This document shows positions 54,772 through 64,000 of a DNA stretch of 64,000 bases, piece after piece. The notes beneath the pieces were generated by a model, which was not told where the DNA came from, did no database searches, and saw only the letters and a list, made by a program, of their open reading frames with translations. Source of the stretch: Hyposmocoma kahamanoa (taxonomy: Eukaryota > Arthropoda > Insecta > Lepidoptera > Cosmopterigidae); NCBI RefSeq assembly GCF_003589595.1, contig NW_020653851.1, positions 22,703,425-22,767,424 of the forward strand. Direction: 5' to 3'. The position numbers and the translations under genes were made by a program. The stretch's first letter is position 1, and every line of letters starts with the position of its first letter.

Positions 54772-54994
54772 AGTGCCACTCAGAGCTTTAAATCACAGAG
54801 AAATGAGGGACACTGCGCCTGTCACCCTGAGACATAAGTTAACAAGTCCCATGTGCCTGTAATTTCACCAGCACCCTTACCCTTCAAAACCGGAACGCAG
54901 TAATACTTGCATTACTGCTTGGCGGCAGAAACAGGTACGTTGGCAGTATTTCCCAGGATGAACTCTTTCACAAGGAGCTCTACTGCTACTATAT
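54772..54994 (-). repeat. SINE-1 copy, reverse, 3' truncated
   Basis: CAGTGCCACTCAGAGCTTTA to CACAAGGAGCTCTACTGCTA. It abuts a LINE fragment at 55000. Confidence 0.7.
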
Positions 54995-54999
54995 GGAGC

Positions 55000-55390
55000 C
55001 CCTCATCAATGCGACCATCAACTGATCTATTGTTATCACCACTAAGGCCGACAGCATTAAAGAACTGAAGGGCTTTCTTGGTTACAACAGTTTTTATGTC
55101 CTCTGGTTGTGGTCTGTGCCTTCCAGTATGGAACTTCATAAATAAGGGTAATAAGAGTGAAAAGATGCACAGTAGTTTCATCCGCTTCGTGGCAGAATCT
55201 ACACTCTATATTATCTCTCTGTCCAATATTTGACAAGTGTTTGTTCAAGCCACAATGCCCTGCTAAAATTCTAGCAAGCATTTTGATGCCAGTTCTGTCC
55301 AATGACAGAGCTTCTCTACAGTTTCTCGGGAGACGAGTATGCTGTATGCTTTCTCTATAAAGGGTTCGGGACCAGTAAAGGTTTCCCTTG
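55000..55390 (-). mobile_element. LINE C terminus with RNase H-type tail and zinc knuckle
   Basis: Minus strand: DRTGIKMLARILAGHCGLNK then HLSNIGQRDNIECRFCHEAD and ETTVHLF. The GHC-x-LN-x-HL ... C-x-x-C-x8-H pattern is typical of the region after RNase H in I/jockey-like LINEs. Its 3' side abuts SINE-1 at 54994. Confidence 0.65.
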
Positions 55391-55576
55391 CACCAAGCTC
55401 AAGTAGGCGGAACTACGCCTACAGTTGGCACGCACGCCGCGCTAACCGACCATTTCTAGTGTATTTATTTTTCTCGGTAATAACCTTTGAGAGCCTGCCG
55501 AGACATCCCGAAGGCCGCCGAAGCATTTCGGAGGTTCAATATTCCTAAGTTTACGACCATTATAATTGAAATTTAA

Positions 55577-55828
55577 TAGCAGTAGAGGTCCTTGTGAAAG
55601 AGTTCGTCCAGGATAGTACTGTCACCTTACCTATTTCTGCTGCGTTCCGGTTTTGAAGGGTAAGGGTGCTGGTGAAATCACAGGCACGTTGGACGAGCGC
55701 AGTGGCAGTGTTCCTCGGATCTTTGTGATTTACATCTCCGAGTGGCACTGCAACTGCTAGGGACAGGCGTGTCGCTTACCACCAGGCGTACGACTTGTTC
55801 GTCCAGTCACTTGGAAGTATAAAAAAAA
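55577..55828 (+). repeat. SINE-1 copy
   Basis: From AGCAGTAGAGGTCCTTGTGA to GTATAAAAAAAATC, missing the AAGCAGTAATG block. Confidence 0.7.
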
Positions 55829-56701
55829 TCAAGTACAAAGTCATAACATTAAGGTATATTACTATGCTACTCCTAAAAATTCTGTCTTATTCTTTAGAAT
55901 TCGTCACGTCACACGTCTTATTATAACATTTACGCGATAAAGACCTTCCTCTACAAATGACATTCATGACATATCTCAAATATAATGACGACCTTTTATT
56001 TCTCTGGCGACAGTTACAACCGAGGCTGTCTTTAACGCGTCTGCTAAACGAAGACCAGATCGCAAGATCAAAGATGCGCGCACGCGTACTAAATGCACGC
56101 ATTAATCTCTTAACGGTCGCAAAAGGGCACTTTTGGAACATACGAGCCCCACTTGTGCCAGATGTGTGCTTACACGTGAAATGTTTGGAAATTCTGAATT
56201 AAGAACACGTTTTTTTTTTAAAGTTATGAGCCCCAAATAATTTTGTTGCAAGTATCCGCGGACGTTTCTGTTTTGAGTTTCAAAACATACGTGCAATTGT
56301 TTTTGACGGAATGTAATTACGGACTGTTGAAAATGTGGAGCACTACAATATTTTAAGCTGTAAATGCAAACGGTATGTTTTTACTTCTGTTTGTAATAAC
56401 GATGACATGCTCAAATGGAGCCTGGTTTATCGTCATCTTTTGGTGAGATGTGCATTACGATCACCGTTAAGACCTTGTCTGTGACCATTAGGAACTTGTC
56501 TGCTTCCGTTACTCTGGTATTCACAGTAGTCGGTTGGCCAAAAAGTCCGTGCGGTTATTGCCACTCTTTAACAAACAAAAAAGCATGTGTTTTTGCTTTT
56601 AAAATGTTATATTATTTATGGTAATTTTAAAAGTAACGTTTTGGCGCGCATTTTAGGAATAGGCTAGAAAATATTAAGTTTATGTTATATGCGTGCATAT
56701 T
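55829..56701. other. Unassigned sequence
   Basis: A patch at 55985-56160 is GC-richer with an open frame on each strand but no recognised protein. Confidence 0.4.
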
Positions 56702-56746
56702 CACACACACAGCGCATGTGGACACACACACACACACACACACACA
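56702..56746. repeat. CA microsatellite
   Basis: A run of CACACA interrupted by GCGCATGTGG. Confidence 0.85.
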
Positions 56747-56864
56747 CTTTTTCTTTCTTAATTTTTTTTTCATAAGTTTTACCAAAACTACCTATTAAAT
56801 CTACATATTTATAGATCAAGCCTGAGTGTAGAGGGTCGGAATACAGTCCCATATCTTTCTAACG

Positions 56865-57035
56865 TTGTCATTATAGTGACCCTCCCTACCTACCATTAGG
56901 GTATACGAGAAGAGCACTATAACATGTGCATGCATAGGAACCTTCGACGTTCAGCCAGTGTACAGGGTTGTCACAGACCGTTGACAGTGACTTCATCCGG
57001 TTCTCAAGAGGCTAGTGCCTCCCGTGACACGTTCG
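56865..57035. repeat. Repeat 'H', copy 3, uninterrupted
   Basis: TAGTGACCCTCCCTACCTAC, CATTAGGGTATACGAG and TTCATCCGGTTCTCAAGAGG. Serves as the empty site for element B at 7588. Confidence 0.55.
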
Positions 57036-58214
57036 GGTGCATATAGATAGGGGCCAAGTGTCGTAGTACAATAATACATGATATCCTAGTACAGGTTCCA
57101 ATCTCTCACAATTGACGTAACACACTATTAGCAAATTCATGTAAAAGTAGACAATGCCAATGACACATCTTTACAAAGCCTTTGACGGCTTTGACGACAT
57201 TGCAGTTAGGTTAGGATGTGTTACCGCATCCACCGTGTTTGCTCGGTTCGACATAGCCTCTGCAGATTTTCACTTGCTTCTTTAAAAATTCTTTAAATGG
57301 ACACTGGACAATCAAACGACATCTAAAACTGTATTTTATAAGTAAAGAGAGATATTTTCACGGAAGATGGTCGGTTTGTCTCTATAAATTATACGTTAGG
57401 AGTAGTTGTTAGCTCTCGCCAGAGGTTAGTTAGGACTCCATCGTCGTCTTTTATCCAGAAGAAGGCCGATCTATTTTTGAATCTCTGTTAATCTGTTTTT
57501 GTGGCCAACCAGTCTCTTGGTCATCATTGGAGGCTGGGCGCAACAAAGGGTATGGCCTAGCTTTAGCGAAAAGAAAAAAAGACTCGGGCCACATAAATTT
57601 ATTAACAAGTAGAAAACGAAAGGGCAGTAACATTATACAAAAAAGTACAATTTGTATAAAACACTCCAGCTTAAGTAGTCCAGACAAGAGGCCCTGTAAA
57701 CATATATCTAATAATTTAAAAACAGTACCTAAATCACGCGAAGATTGAGTTTGATGAGAATGATCTATGAGCATGTCCTCTCGTTTTGAGAATTTTGATG
57801 GGAGTGATGACGAACGTAAGAATAGTGGAAAGAAAAAGGAATTAGGGAACGATTGAAAATTGTAAAAGTAAGTGTCCAGGAACGAGTAAAGAGAGTGTTA
57901 AAAAGATGAGATAACGACGAAGGAGCTCAGCATCGTCACAAGGAGAATTCTAAAATTAACAGAAAGATAGCAAAAGATTGTAGAGCAGCATTAAATGACC
58001 AACTGTTTAAAATTTGATATTTCGATTGGTCCTAAGTGCAAGGGCCAAACTAACAATTTGATCATTTTCCCTTTTTTGTGGGAAATGTTTCTATATTCAT
58101 TATAATCTATAAGTAGCGTTAAAACAAAATCAAACATATTCAAGGAAACCTCGAAATACAAGGAAATCTTGAAAATATACCAGATTGAAAGTTTGGAAGC
58201 CTCTCCTGTAAAAT
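57036..58214. other. Unassigned sequence
   Basis: Overlapping open frames on both strands at 57451-57774 are not obviously protein. Nothing else recognised. Confidence 0.4.
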
Positions 58215-58455
58215 TGTGATTTGCGCTGTGACCCGTATACATAAGACCCATCGATTGCAGGTCGGCACAACATGTATTTTTCTTGCACTCTCCGTCAGCC
58301 GTCATTTCCATACTCACAAGTTTCTTATCCATGTCGTCTCTCACACAATCCATCCACCTTTGCTTTGGCCTTCCTTTCCAATTACATCCCTCCACATTCT
58401 TACCTCACACTCTTCTCGTCACATGACATTCTTCCTCCGCAAGACATGTCCATTA
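58215..58455 (-). mobile_element. RTE/BovB-like LINE 3' end, second copy
   Basis: Minus strand: EGCNWKGRPKQRWMDCVRDD and MDKKLVSMEMTADGECKKNT. Slightly different from the copy at 6095. Confidence 0.78.
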
Positions 58456-59043
58456 TTATTATGCTTCATGTTTTCCGTCACTGGCGTAAGTGTGATATTT
58501 ATTTGTTTATATGTTTTTAATTATACTTTGATACCGCACTGTCTTCGAATACATGGGATCCTTTAGTTTAAGGTCAGGTTTTTGGTGTAATTATCTGGCG
58601 TTCTACCAAGTTATTAGTTTCTACGAGAATGTACGCCGCGCTTTTCGCGGTGACACTGCCGAGGATCATCACAAAACAAAAATAATTTCGACTTTCTAAT
58701 CTTAGATTGAAGATTAAATTTCGTTAAGCTGAAAATAATCTGAGTTTCAATGATATCCTCGAATGTAACAGATGTTTCTCGACATTCATAAGTAGCCTAC
58801 TTTTTCTCAAAGCCGAACTCTCACTGAAAATATTTAGCTTCCTATTCCCTAGGTCAAGTGTATACTCATTTAAATGAGCGTGATCTTAGCTCGAATGCTA
58901 TTCTCGTGACGTTAGAAAACGTGGGCAAATAAATGTCGTTGATTAAAACTTGAGTATTCGTTATAGGAAAGTTACGATGTTCGTCTTTAAATTAATTTGT
59001 CTTTTGTTACACGATGTGGCAACGTCCTTACTTATTTATTAAT
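58456..59043. other. Unassigned AT-rich sequence
   Basis: Nothing recognised. Confidence 0.45.
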
Positions 59044-59175
59044 CAGGGGATCTACTCCCGCTTTCCGTCCAACATTTGTCCGAAACAAATTACTATCAAA
59101 TAAGTAAGTAATACTCGAGACGCGTGATGCGAATAAAGCTTCGTACTTGATATTGTCTTTTGATTTGCTAGACAT
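59044..59175 (+). repeat. Relative of palindromic repeat P1 (one arm, uninterrupted)
   Basis: Matches 37187-37331 through GGGGATCTACT..., GTCCGAAACAAATTACT and TTGTCTTTTGATTTG. The last word is the empty-site counterpart of the TTAA insertion of element B. Confidence 0.55.
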
Positions 59176-59254
59176 GGTTATCTAGGAATTTTCATCCTAT
59201 ACGCAGCCTTCTGCGTGAGCGTCCATGTGTCGGCACCGTAATGGCGCGTTCCCA

Positions 59255-59535
59255 CTATGTCGTAACGTATTATTTATCTTAGGCGACTGTCGCGTCTAGC
59301 CTGTTCCCATATCACGACTATCTGTGGCGACTGTGTCGTGGAAATTTATTTTATCGTTGAACAATTTGTCAAGTCTAGCTGTTCTCACTAGATCGTACAA
59401 GGCTGCCGCCTTGTCGTTTGCACGACAGAATAGTTTGAAGCTGCGATTATAGTCGTCACATTTTTATCGACAATCCCATTGTCTCGACAGTCTGTCGTCG
59501 TAACGTGACAAAAGTCGTGAACAACAGTTAATCGT
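59255..59535. repeat. GTCG/CGAC-rich segment, possible MITE
   Basis: Dense in TGTCG, CGACAG and CGACTG words in both orientations (for example TTGTCGTTTGCACGACAG), unlike the flanks. It begins near GGCGCGTTCCCACTATGTCG. No clean inverted ends found. Confidence 0.3.
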
Positions 59536-60482
59536 GTTGTGCTATATGTGGACAACTACATTTATATATATAGATGAAATAAGAGAAGTTAACATCGTGT
59601 CGCATGCGGAACTCAAATTTAAGGTGCTGTCAGAGATGGGTAGTGACTACAAATACTGTTAGACCCGGTTGTCTAAGGAAAAGGTTTATAGAGTATGGGT
59701 CTACTGCGCGACTAATTAAAGTGCATTTATCATCGGAAAGCCGCAAACATAATACGCACTACAAGAAAAAAATTAAGTACATATGACATTTTATATCTCT
59801 CCTATTTAATTACAAAAAAACTTACCGAATAATTTCGTTCGTGCAATCTTGAAAATTGTCTACTGAAACGTTGTAACTTGGCAGATGTGGCTTTATTACA
59901 ATAGGGTTCAATATCAAACATCGTATTTATTGAAAAAACCTTGCAAGATTCTGTAACATTTCATTTCGTAATTTCTATATTCATCCTAAGCGGTTGTTGT
60001 CACATTTTTTTTAATATCTATCCAAACCTACTTAATCGATCGAAGAGAAAAAATGCGTGAATTTACATTTCAATCGGCAACAGTCGAAATCAAAGGTTTA
60101 CGTTTATTCATGGCGAATAATTTACGAGCCTAATTTTTTCGCGCTTTGAGAAAAACTCAAGATTTATTTATCGAATTTGGCCGATGATCTAAGGGGTTGG
60201 ACGGCTAATCTTGACCGGGTTAATTTTTAGTTTATATTGCAGCTATTTCAGGAACCGATCGATCCGAATTTGTGCTATTGGCTATAATTTTATCGTCGTA
60301 TCACAGGATGACTTTCATGGCGCATTAACTAATAGCGCAAAATAGGCTCATCAAGTAGTGAGAACAATTAGCAAGACACAATTTTTTAGATTTTATTTAT
60401 TAAAGAGTTTACAAAAACAGATTTGAATTTAAAGATGGCGGCGCGGAATAGGTTTTAAAATGAAATTAAATTCTTGCATTGC
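59536..60482. other. Unassigned AT-rich sequence
   Basis: Nothing recognised. Confidence 0.45.
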
Positions 60483-60700
60483 TTTTTTTATGATGGGACA
60501 AAAAGGATCTTAGGGGCACTGCCACTGCGCCTATCACCCAGAGACATAAATTAACAAGTCCCATGTGCCTGTAATTTCACCAACACCCTTACCCTTCCAA
60601 ACCGGAACGCAGTTATTTTCACGTTACTGCTTGGCGGCAGACTTAGATAACGTAGGTAAGATGTTGAACTCTTTCACAAGGAGCTGTAAGTGCTACTAAG
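60483..60700 (-). repeat. SINE-1 copy, reverse
   Basis: GATGGGACAAAAAGGATC to CACAAGGAGCTGTAAGTGCTAC, with a deletion in the mirrored 3' part. Confidence 0.65.
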
Positions 60701-60775
60701 AGACGATGCAGATTTGGCCTTATTACACCAAGGGTGTGAATTTATTTCGTAACATTCTGAAAATTAATCGTTAGA

Positions 60776-61050
60776 AAAAAATCGTTCGATCTGGTCGGAT
60801 TCCAACAGACGTCTTCTAGCGTACCGTGTCAAACGCTATACCAACTAAGTCACGGAACGAACCAGCGGACCTCACGAATTTTTCTATGTGTTTGTTGTCT
60901 TTGTATTAGGTTTTTCAATGACTTTTTAGCCGTAGCGCCATCTATTAGAAATCTTAAGTATTTCGTCCAGTTAGATATCTATACAGCTACCAGCCCTGGC
61001 TAGAGATATCGCTATTCATTGTATTTAAATTTTATTGAACTGATGTTCAA
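60776..61050 (-). repeat. SINE-3 copy, reverse
   Basis: CGATCTGGTCGGATTCCAAC to GCCCTGGCTAGAGATATCGC, near full length. Confidence 0.65.
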
Positions 61051-61063
61051 TTATTTTTTTATG

Positions 61064-61202
61064 TGAACTTACTCTACTAGTTTGTTATAATTATTAATAC
61101 AAAGATCGAACACTCAGAAAAAATTCCTACGATCCGGCCGGATTCGAACCGATGTCTTCTAGCGTACCGTGCCAGACGCTATACCAACTAAGCCATTCTG
61201 AG
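61064..61202 (-). repeat. SINE-3 copy, 3' half, reverse
   Basis: The tRNA-like unit is intact (GATCCGGCCGGATTCGAACC ... ATACCAACTAAGCCA); truncated at 61202. Arranged head-to-tail with the copy at 60776. Confidence 0.65.
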
Positions 61203-61639
61203 AATTGATTTCATTTGAAAGTAGTGGTAAGAAACGCCGAAAATAAATTTACGAATTGTGCTAGTAAGTTTATTTTGAAAACTTATTTTGAATTAAATTC
61301 TCGTTTTGATTACAGAGACTGATGATAAAAGTATAAAGATCTTCAAACATAACGAGCTTTTTGAAGTTCTCTGTATATTTGCTTACATCGTCTTGTGAAC
61401 CTTCACGGTGGGTAATTGCAACTAGTTTATTTTCGGATAGAAACAGTAGCGTGAAGAACATGTGCGTGACATGTTGGAGAAAGTTCTGTGCTTTTTTTCA
61501 ATTAATCAAAGTAGGTTACGCCGTTGTCCATTTGTAATAAGAAGCGCCTTAAAAATTAAATAAAAGATTGAGGGTGAAATGACATTACATAATTTGTAGC
61601 GAAGACTTTTTATTGTTTTCCAATTAACTATAAGTTTTT
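61203..61639. other. Unassigned AT-rich sequence
   Basis: Nothing recognised; a 63-codon minus-strand frame is AT-driven. Confidence 0.45.
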
Positions 61640-61908
61640 AATAGCAGTAGAGCTCCTTGTGTAAGAAATCGTCCAGGGAAATACTGCCACGTTACCTATT
61701 TGTGCCGCCAAGCAGTAATGTCAGCATTCTGTGTTCCGGATTTGAAGGGTAAGGTTGCTGGTGAAATCACAGGCACATGTCAACTTATGTCTTTACTCAG
61801 ATCTTTGCGATTTAAAGCTCCGAGTGGCACTGCAACTGTTATAGACAGGCGTGTAGCTTACCATCAGGCGCACGACTTGTTCGTCCCGTCACTTGATATT
61901 ATAAAAAA
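61640..61908 (+). repeat. SINE-1 copy
   Basis: From TAGCAGTAGAGCTCCTTGTG to CACTTGATATTATAAAAAAG. The open frame running from here to 62305 is SINE plus AT-rich flank, not a gene. Confidence 0.7.
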
Positions 61909-63029
61909 GAAGTTATGCTGTAACACTATGTGGATTTTTATTTATCTCCGTATCTTTATGACTTTTTTATTTTTATATAATTACTTTATTATTTTAATAA
62001 CTTTCATGTTACAAAAGCACTTTTGTCGTATGATGCGCCTTCAATTTAGTCAAAATGTAACCTGTGGTCACACAACCACTGGTGTAACAATAGTTGCAAT
62101 TAAAATTTTTAAAATAAAAAGAAATTCGGTTCATATAATCAATAGGAGTTATACTTATTATGCAAATACCTTGGCATTTTTATTTCAACTCACTGTAAAT
62201 GCGCGTGCGCTACTATTTGGTAACCCCATCGCGTTATTAGGCCATCTATTTCAAGAACCGATTATTTTGGATTTTGTTTTGTTGTTGTTTATTGTAAGGT
62301 TTTAAACATTGTCGAAATTCTTCTTCAAAGCTTATTTATAAGACGCACTTCTGAATCATTGAATTCATTTTTATACATTGGATAATGCTCTAATACAATA
62401 TCAACATGATATTATCAGCCTAGTATAACGCCCACTGCTAGGTACGTGTCTCCGCTAAGGCCATACTCACTTACCGACACTATGTCTTAGTAAGGGTAAC
62501 AAACGTGCAGTTAGTTTTAATGCAAGAATGTAATTTAATTATAACTGAATTTGGCACACAACACAAGTAGGTACAATGTGCACTCAAAAAAATATAATTT
62601 AATTTCTCACGATGAGACAAGACAATGCTTTAAAGTTCCTGTCTTTTGTATTCATAAGGGTTAAAGCCCTCGCAGTTATTAAGATACTTAGTATGTCAAC
62701 GTTATGGCTCACCGAAGACTTCCAGGAAATAATTGTACTGGTTTAATGACCTTGTCAGATACCTCTCAGACAGTAACGCGCTACATGAAAAAGGAGTTTT
62801 TTTTTCTAATAATTGTTCTATAATTATGAACATACTTACTTGTTGCCTGACCATTTACGTTTTATTAAATTTAAATGTTATAAAAGGTTAAATAAGACAT
62901 GGATAATAATAATTCACACGGTTACAAACAAAACTGACACAGGACTATAAATTTCGTGTTTTGAACAAAAACTGTGTCATATAGGTTGGCGTGAGAAATG
63001 AATTTATCTCTCTTTTGTTTATAAATAAC
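61909..63029. other. Unassigned AT-rich sequence upstream of the gene start
   Basis: No repeat family recognised. The distal promoter of the 63251 gene may lie here. Confidence 0.45.
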
Positions 63030-63250
63030 CTGTATCCGGAACAAGCGGGCACACCGTCTGCCTCCGCGAAGGTGCGAAACTCGCGCTCCGTAAGTTCCCG
63101 CTCGCCGACGACGCCTCGCCAGTCGCTCCGCAACCCTCGCACTGAGCACAAGCGCACACTTCGCGCCGCGATACGCCGTACGCACTCGTGATATTAAACA
63201 AACTTTGTCTTTGAATAGTTTGTAAACAATGACGGCGTGATACGGCCACC
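63030..63250 (+). promoter_or_regulatory. GC-rich leader / probable 5' UTR and promoter-proximal region
   Basis: This stretch is conspicuously GC- and CpG-rich (about 63040-63190) in AT-rich surroundings and lies directly before the gene starting at 63251. It probably contains the transcription start and 5' UTR. A four-codon upstream reading frame (ATG ACG GCG TGA, 63229-63240) ends 10 bases before the main ATG and could damp translation. A pyrimidine-containing ...TTTGAATAG at about 63208-63220 could instead be a splice acceptor, making the CpG-rich part an upstream exon or promoter. Confidence 0.45.
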
Positions 63251-64000
63251 ATGTCTTTCTGTAGAATCACAGGCCGCAGCCGGGCTCTGCCCAAGCCCAA
63301 CTACTTCCCGCTCCTCGCTCCTATCTCGCCGGCAGATGCGAAGCGATGCTGCAGGATCACCGGCAAATCCTATGGACTGCCCTCGCATCACTACATTCCA
63401 GTGCTCCTGGCCGCAAGATCGCCGAGAGCTAAATGCAAAATAACTAATGTATCTGGAGAACTCGGACCTCATCACTATACGCCAGCAATTCACTACGGAA
63501 ACAGGAAACATGACATACTGCCAGACTATAGATATATTTTCCCTGTTTTGGATGGCTCCACGGAAGCTCAGAAGGCGTTGATAGAAATGTTGTTGACTAA
63601 ACAAGTGACCGAAGAAAAGCGTTACGTATACACAGTTCAAGAAAGAAGGTGCAGTTTAGTTTTTTCCGCGCGAATGGAGGCGGCAGTGCGGGACGGGGAC
63701 GTTAGAGATGTTATGTTGGCTAAAGACTCGGACACAGTGTTAATAAAAACAAGGCAGGGACGCAATGTTTCTATGGACTTTAAAGACTTTACCGAAGAAG
63801 TAGAAATGTATGAAGGAGAGGGTCCTAATGCTGAAGTGTTGAAACAAAGAGAAATCGAAGAGTTAGAAGAAAAGAAAAAGAAAAGAAAGAGGGCAGCGGG
63901 CCTGTCTTCTATGAAGAAGATATTTGAAACTAAAGAAAGGTTAGCAGAAGTTGAGGAACTACAAGAAGAAAATCATCGTAAAGTGAGATTGTCTAAAAAG
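63251..64000 (+). CDS. 5' end of a host gene; N-terminal 250 residues, open to the window end
   Basis: I do not recognise this protein with confidence. The frame opens at an ATG in a strong Kozak context (GGCCACCATG), with an in-frame TGA upstream at 63230, and runs 250 codons without a stop to base 64000, so the 3' part is missing. Residues 1-80 hold three related units about 30-35 residues apart: FCRITGRSRALPKPNYFPLL, CCRITGKSYGLPSHHYIPVL and KCKITNVSGELGPHHYTPAI. Each has Cys-(Arg/Lys)-Ile-Thr followed by a Pro/His-Tyr-x-Pro block. Residues 105-190 are mixed alpha/beta-like. From about residue 195 the sequence is strongly charged (EEKKKKRKR and many Glu), suggesting a basic stretch followed by a coiled coil. 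No signal peptide or membrane segment is seen. Codon use is balanced and GC is higher than in the surrounding DNA, as expected of a conserved exon. The Cys/His-Pro units could be a small metal-binding or protein-interaction module; that is inference. A microtubule- or cytoskeleton-associated insect protein is one guess, held weakly. Confidence 0.85.
   Translation, partial: MSFCRITGRSRALPKPNYFPLLAPISPADAKRCCRITGKSYGLPSHHYIPVLLAARSPRAKCKITNVSGELGPHHYTPAIHYGNRKHDILPDYRYIFPVLDGSTEAQKALIEMLLTKQVTEEKRYVYTVQERRCSLVFSARMEAAVRDGDVRDVMLAKDSDTVLIKTRQGRNVSMDFKDFTEEVEMYEGEGPNAEVLKQREIEELEEKKKKRKRAAGLSSMKKIFETKERLAEVEELQEENHRKVRLSKK

Noticed and set aside
61080..61200. tRNA-like unit with GGTTCGAATCC box
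   Set aside because: Part of SINE-3, present in about seven copies with the same flanks.
61700..62305. 201-codon ORF
   Set aside because: The first third is SINE-1 and the rest is AT-rich sequence; no family resemblance.
1..64000. A new multi-gene defence or biosynthetic system
   Set aside because: No cluster of adjacent open genes exists; nearly all protein-like signal is transposon-derived apart from the gene start at 63251 and the isolated exon candidates.

Overview
The window looks like a transposon-rich, AT-rich euchromatic segment of a lepidopteran (moth or butterfly) genome. The evidence is the mix of dispersed repeats: jockey-, RTE- and R1-type LINE remnants, Penelope-like fragments, several SINE families (three with recognisable tRNA-like heads), the 'ACCGACTTCAAAA' repeat common in Lepidoptera, and many short inverted-repeat DNA transposons. 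There are no bacterial-style operons. Most of the 64 kb is intergenic or intronic sequence built from nested mobile elements.

Host coding sequence is sparse. The clearest gene starts at 63251 (+), behind a GC-rich leader and a strong Kozak context. It runs open for 250 codons to the last base of the window and carries a threefold Cys/Ile/Thr repeat at its N terminus. A second probable host exon is at 20370-20464 (+), with an acceptor, an open GC-rich frame and a GTGAGT donor. A weaker candidate terminal exon is at 53144-53314 (+). Small open frames at 41281, 48157 and 29687 are reported with low confidence.

Layout. 0-8.5 kb: jockey fragments, two copies of a 0.6 kb element with 4-bp target duplications, SINEs, an RTE tail and one complete hAT-like MITE. 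8.5-19 kb: Penelope ends, SINEs, a GC-rich MITE, a 0.9 kb foldback element and a Harbinger-like MITE with TTA duplications. 19-26 kb: a MITE nested in another palindromic repeat, a decayed mariner-type element, the candidate exon and jockey/RTE fragments. 26-32 kb: SINE-in-Penelope nesting, a LINE reverse-transcriptase remnant and palindromic MITEs. 33-41 kb: SINEs, a third 4-bp-TSD element nested in a palindromic repeat, a second Penelope 3' part and a jockey-like RT remnant. 41-48 kb: three hAT-like MITEs within 5 kb and several hairpin MITEs. 48-51 kb: a young R1-clade element inserted at the stop codon of another LINE. 51-63 kb: SINEs, LINE scraps and long unrecognised AT-rich stretches. 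63-64 kb: the gene start.

No convincing new multi-gene system is present. The best leads are the gene start with its internal repeat, the candidate exon at 20.4 kb, and several non-autonomous DNA transposon families whose boundaries, target duplications and sometimes empty sites can be read inside the window. Boundaries of degraded repeats are approximate, and all homology statements rest on recognition by eye.
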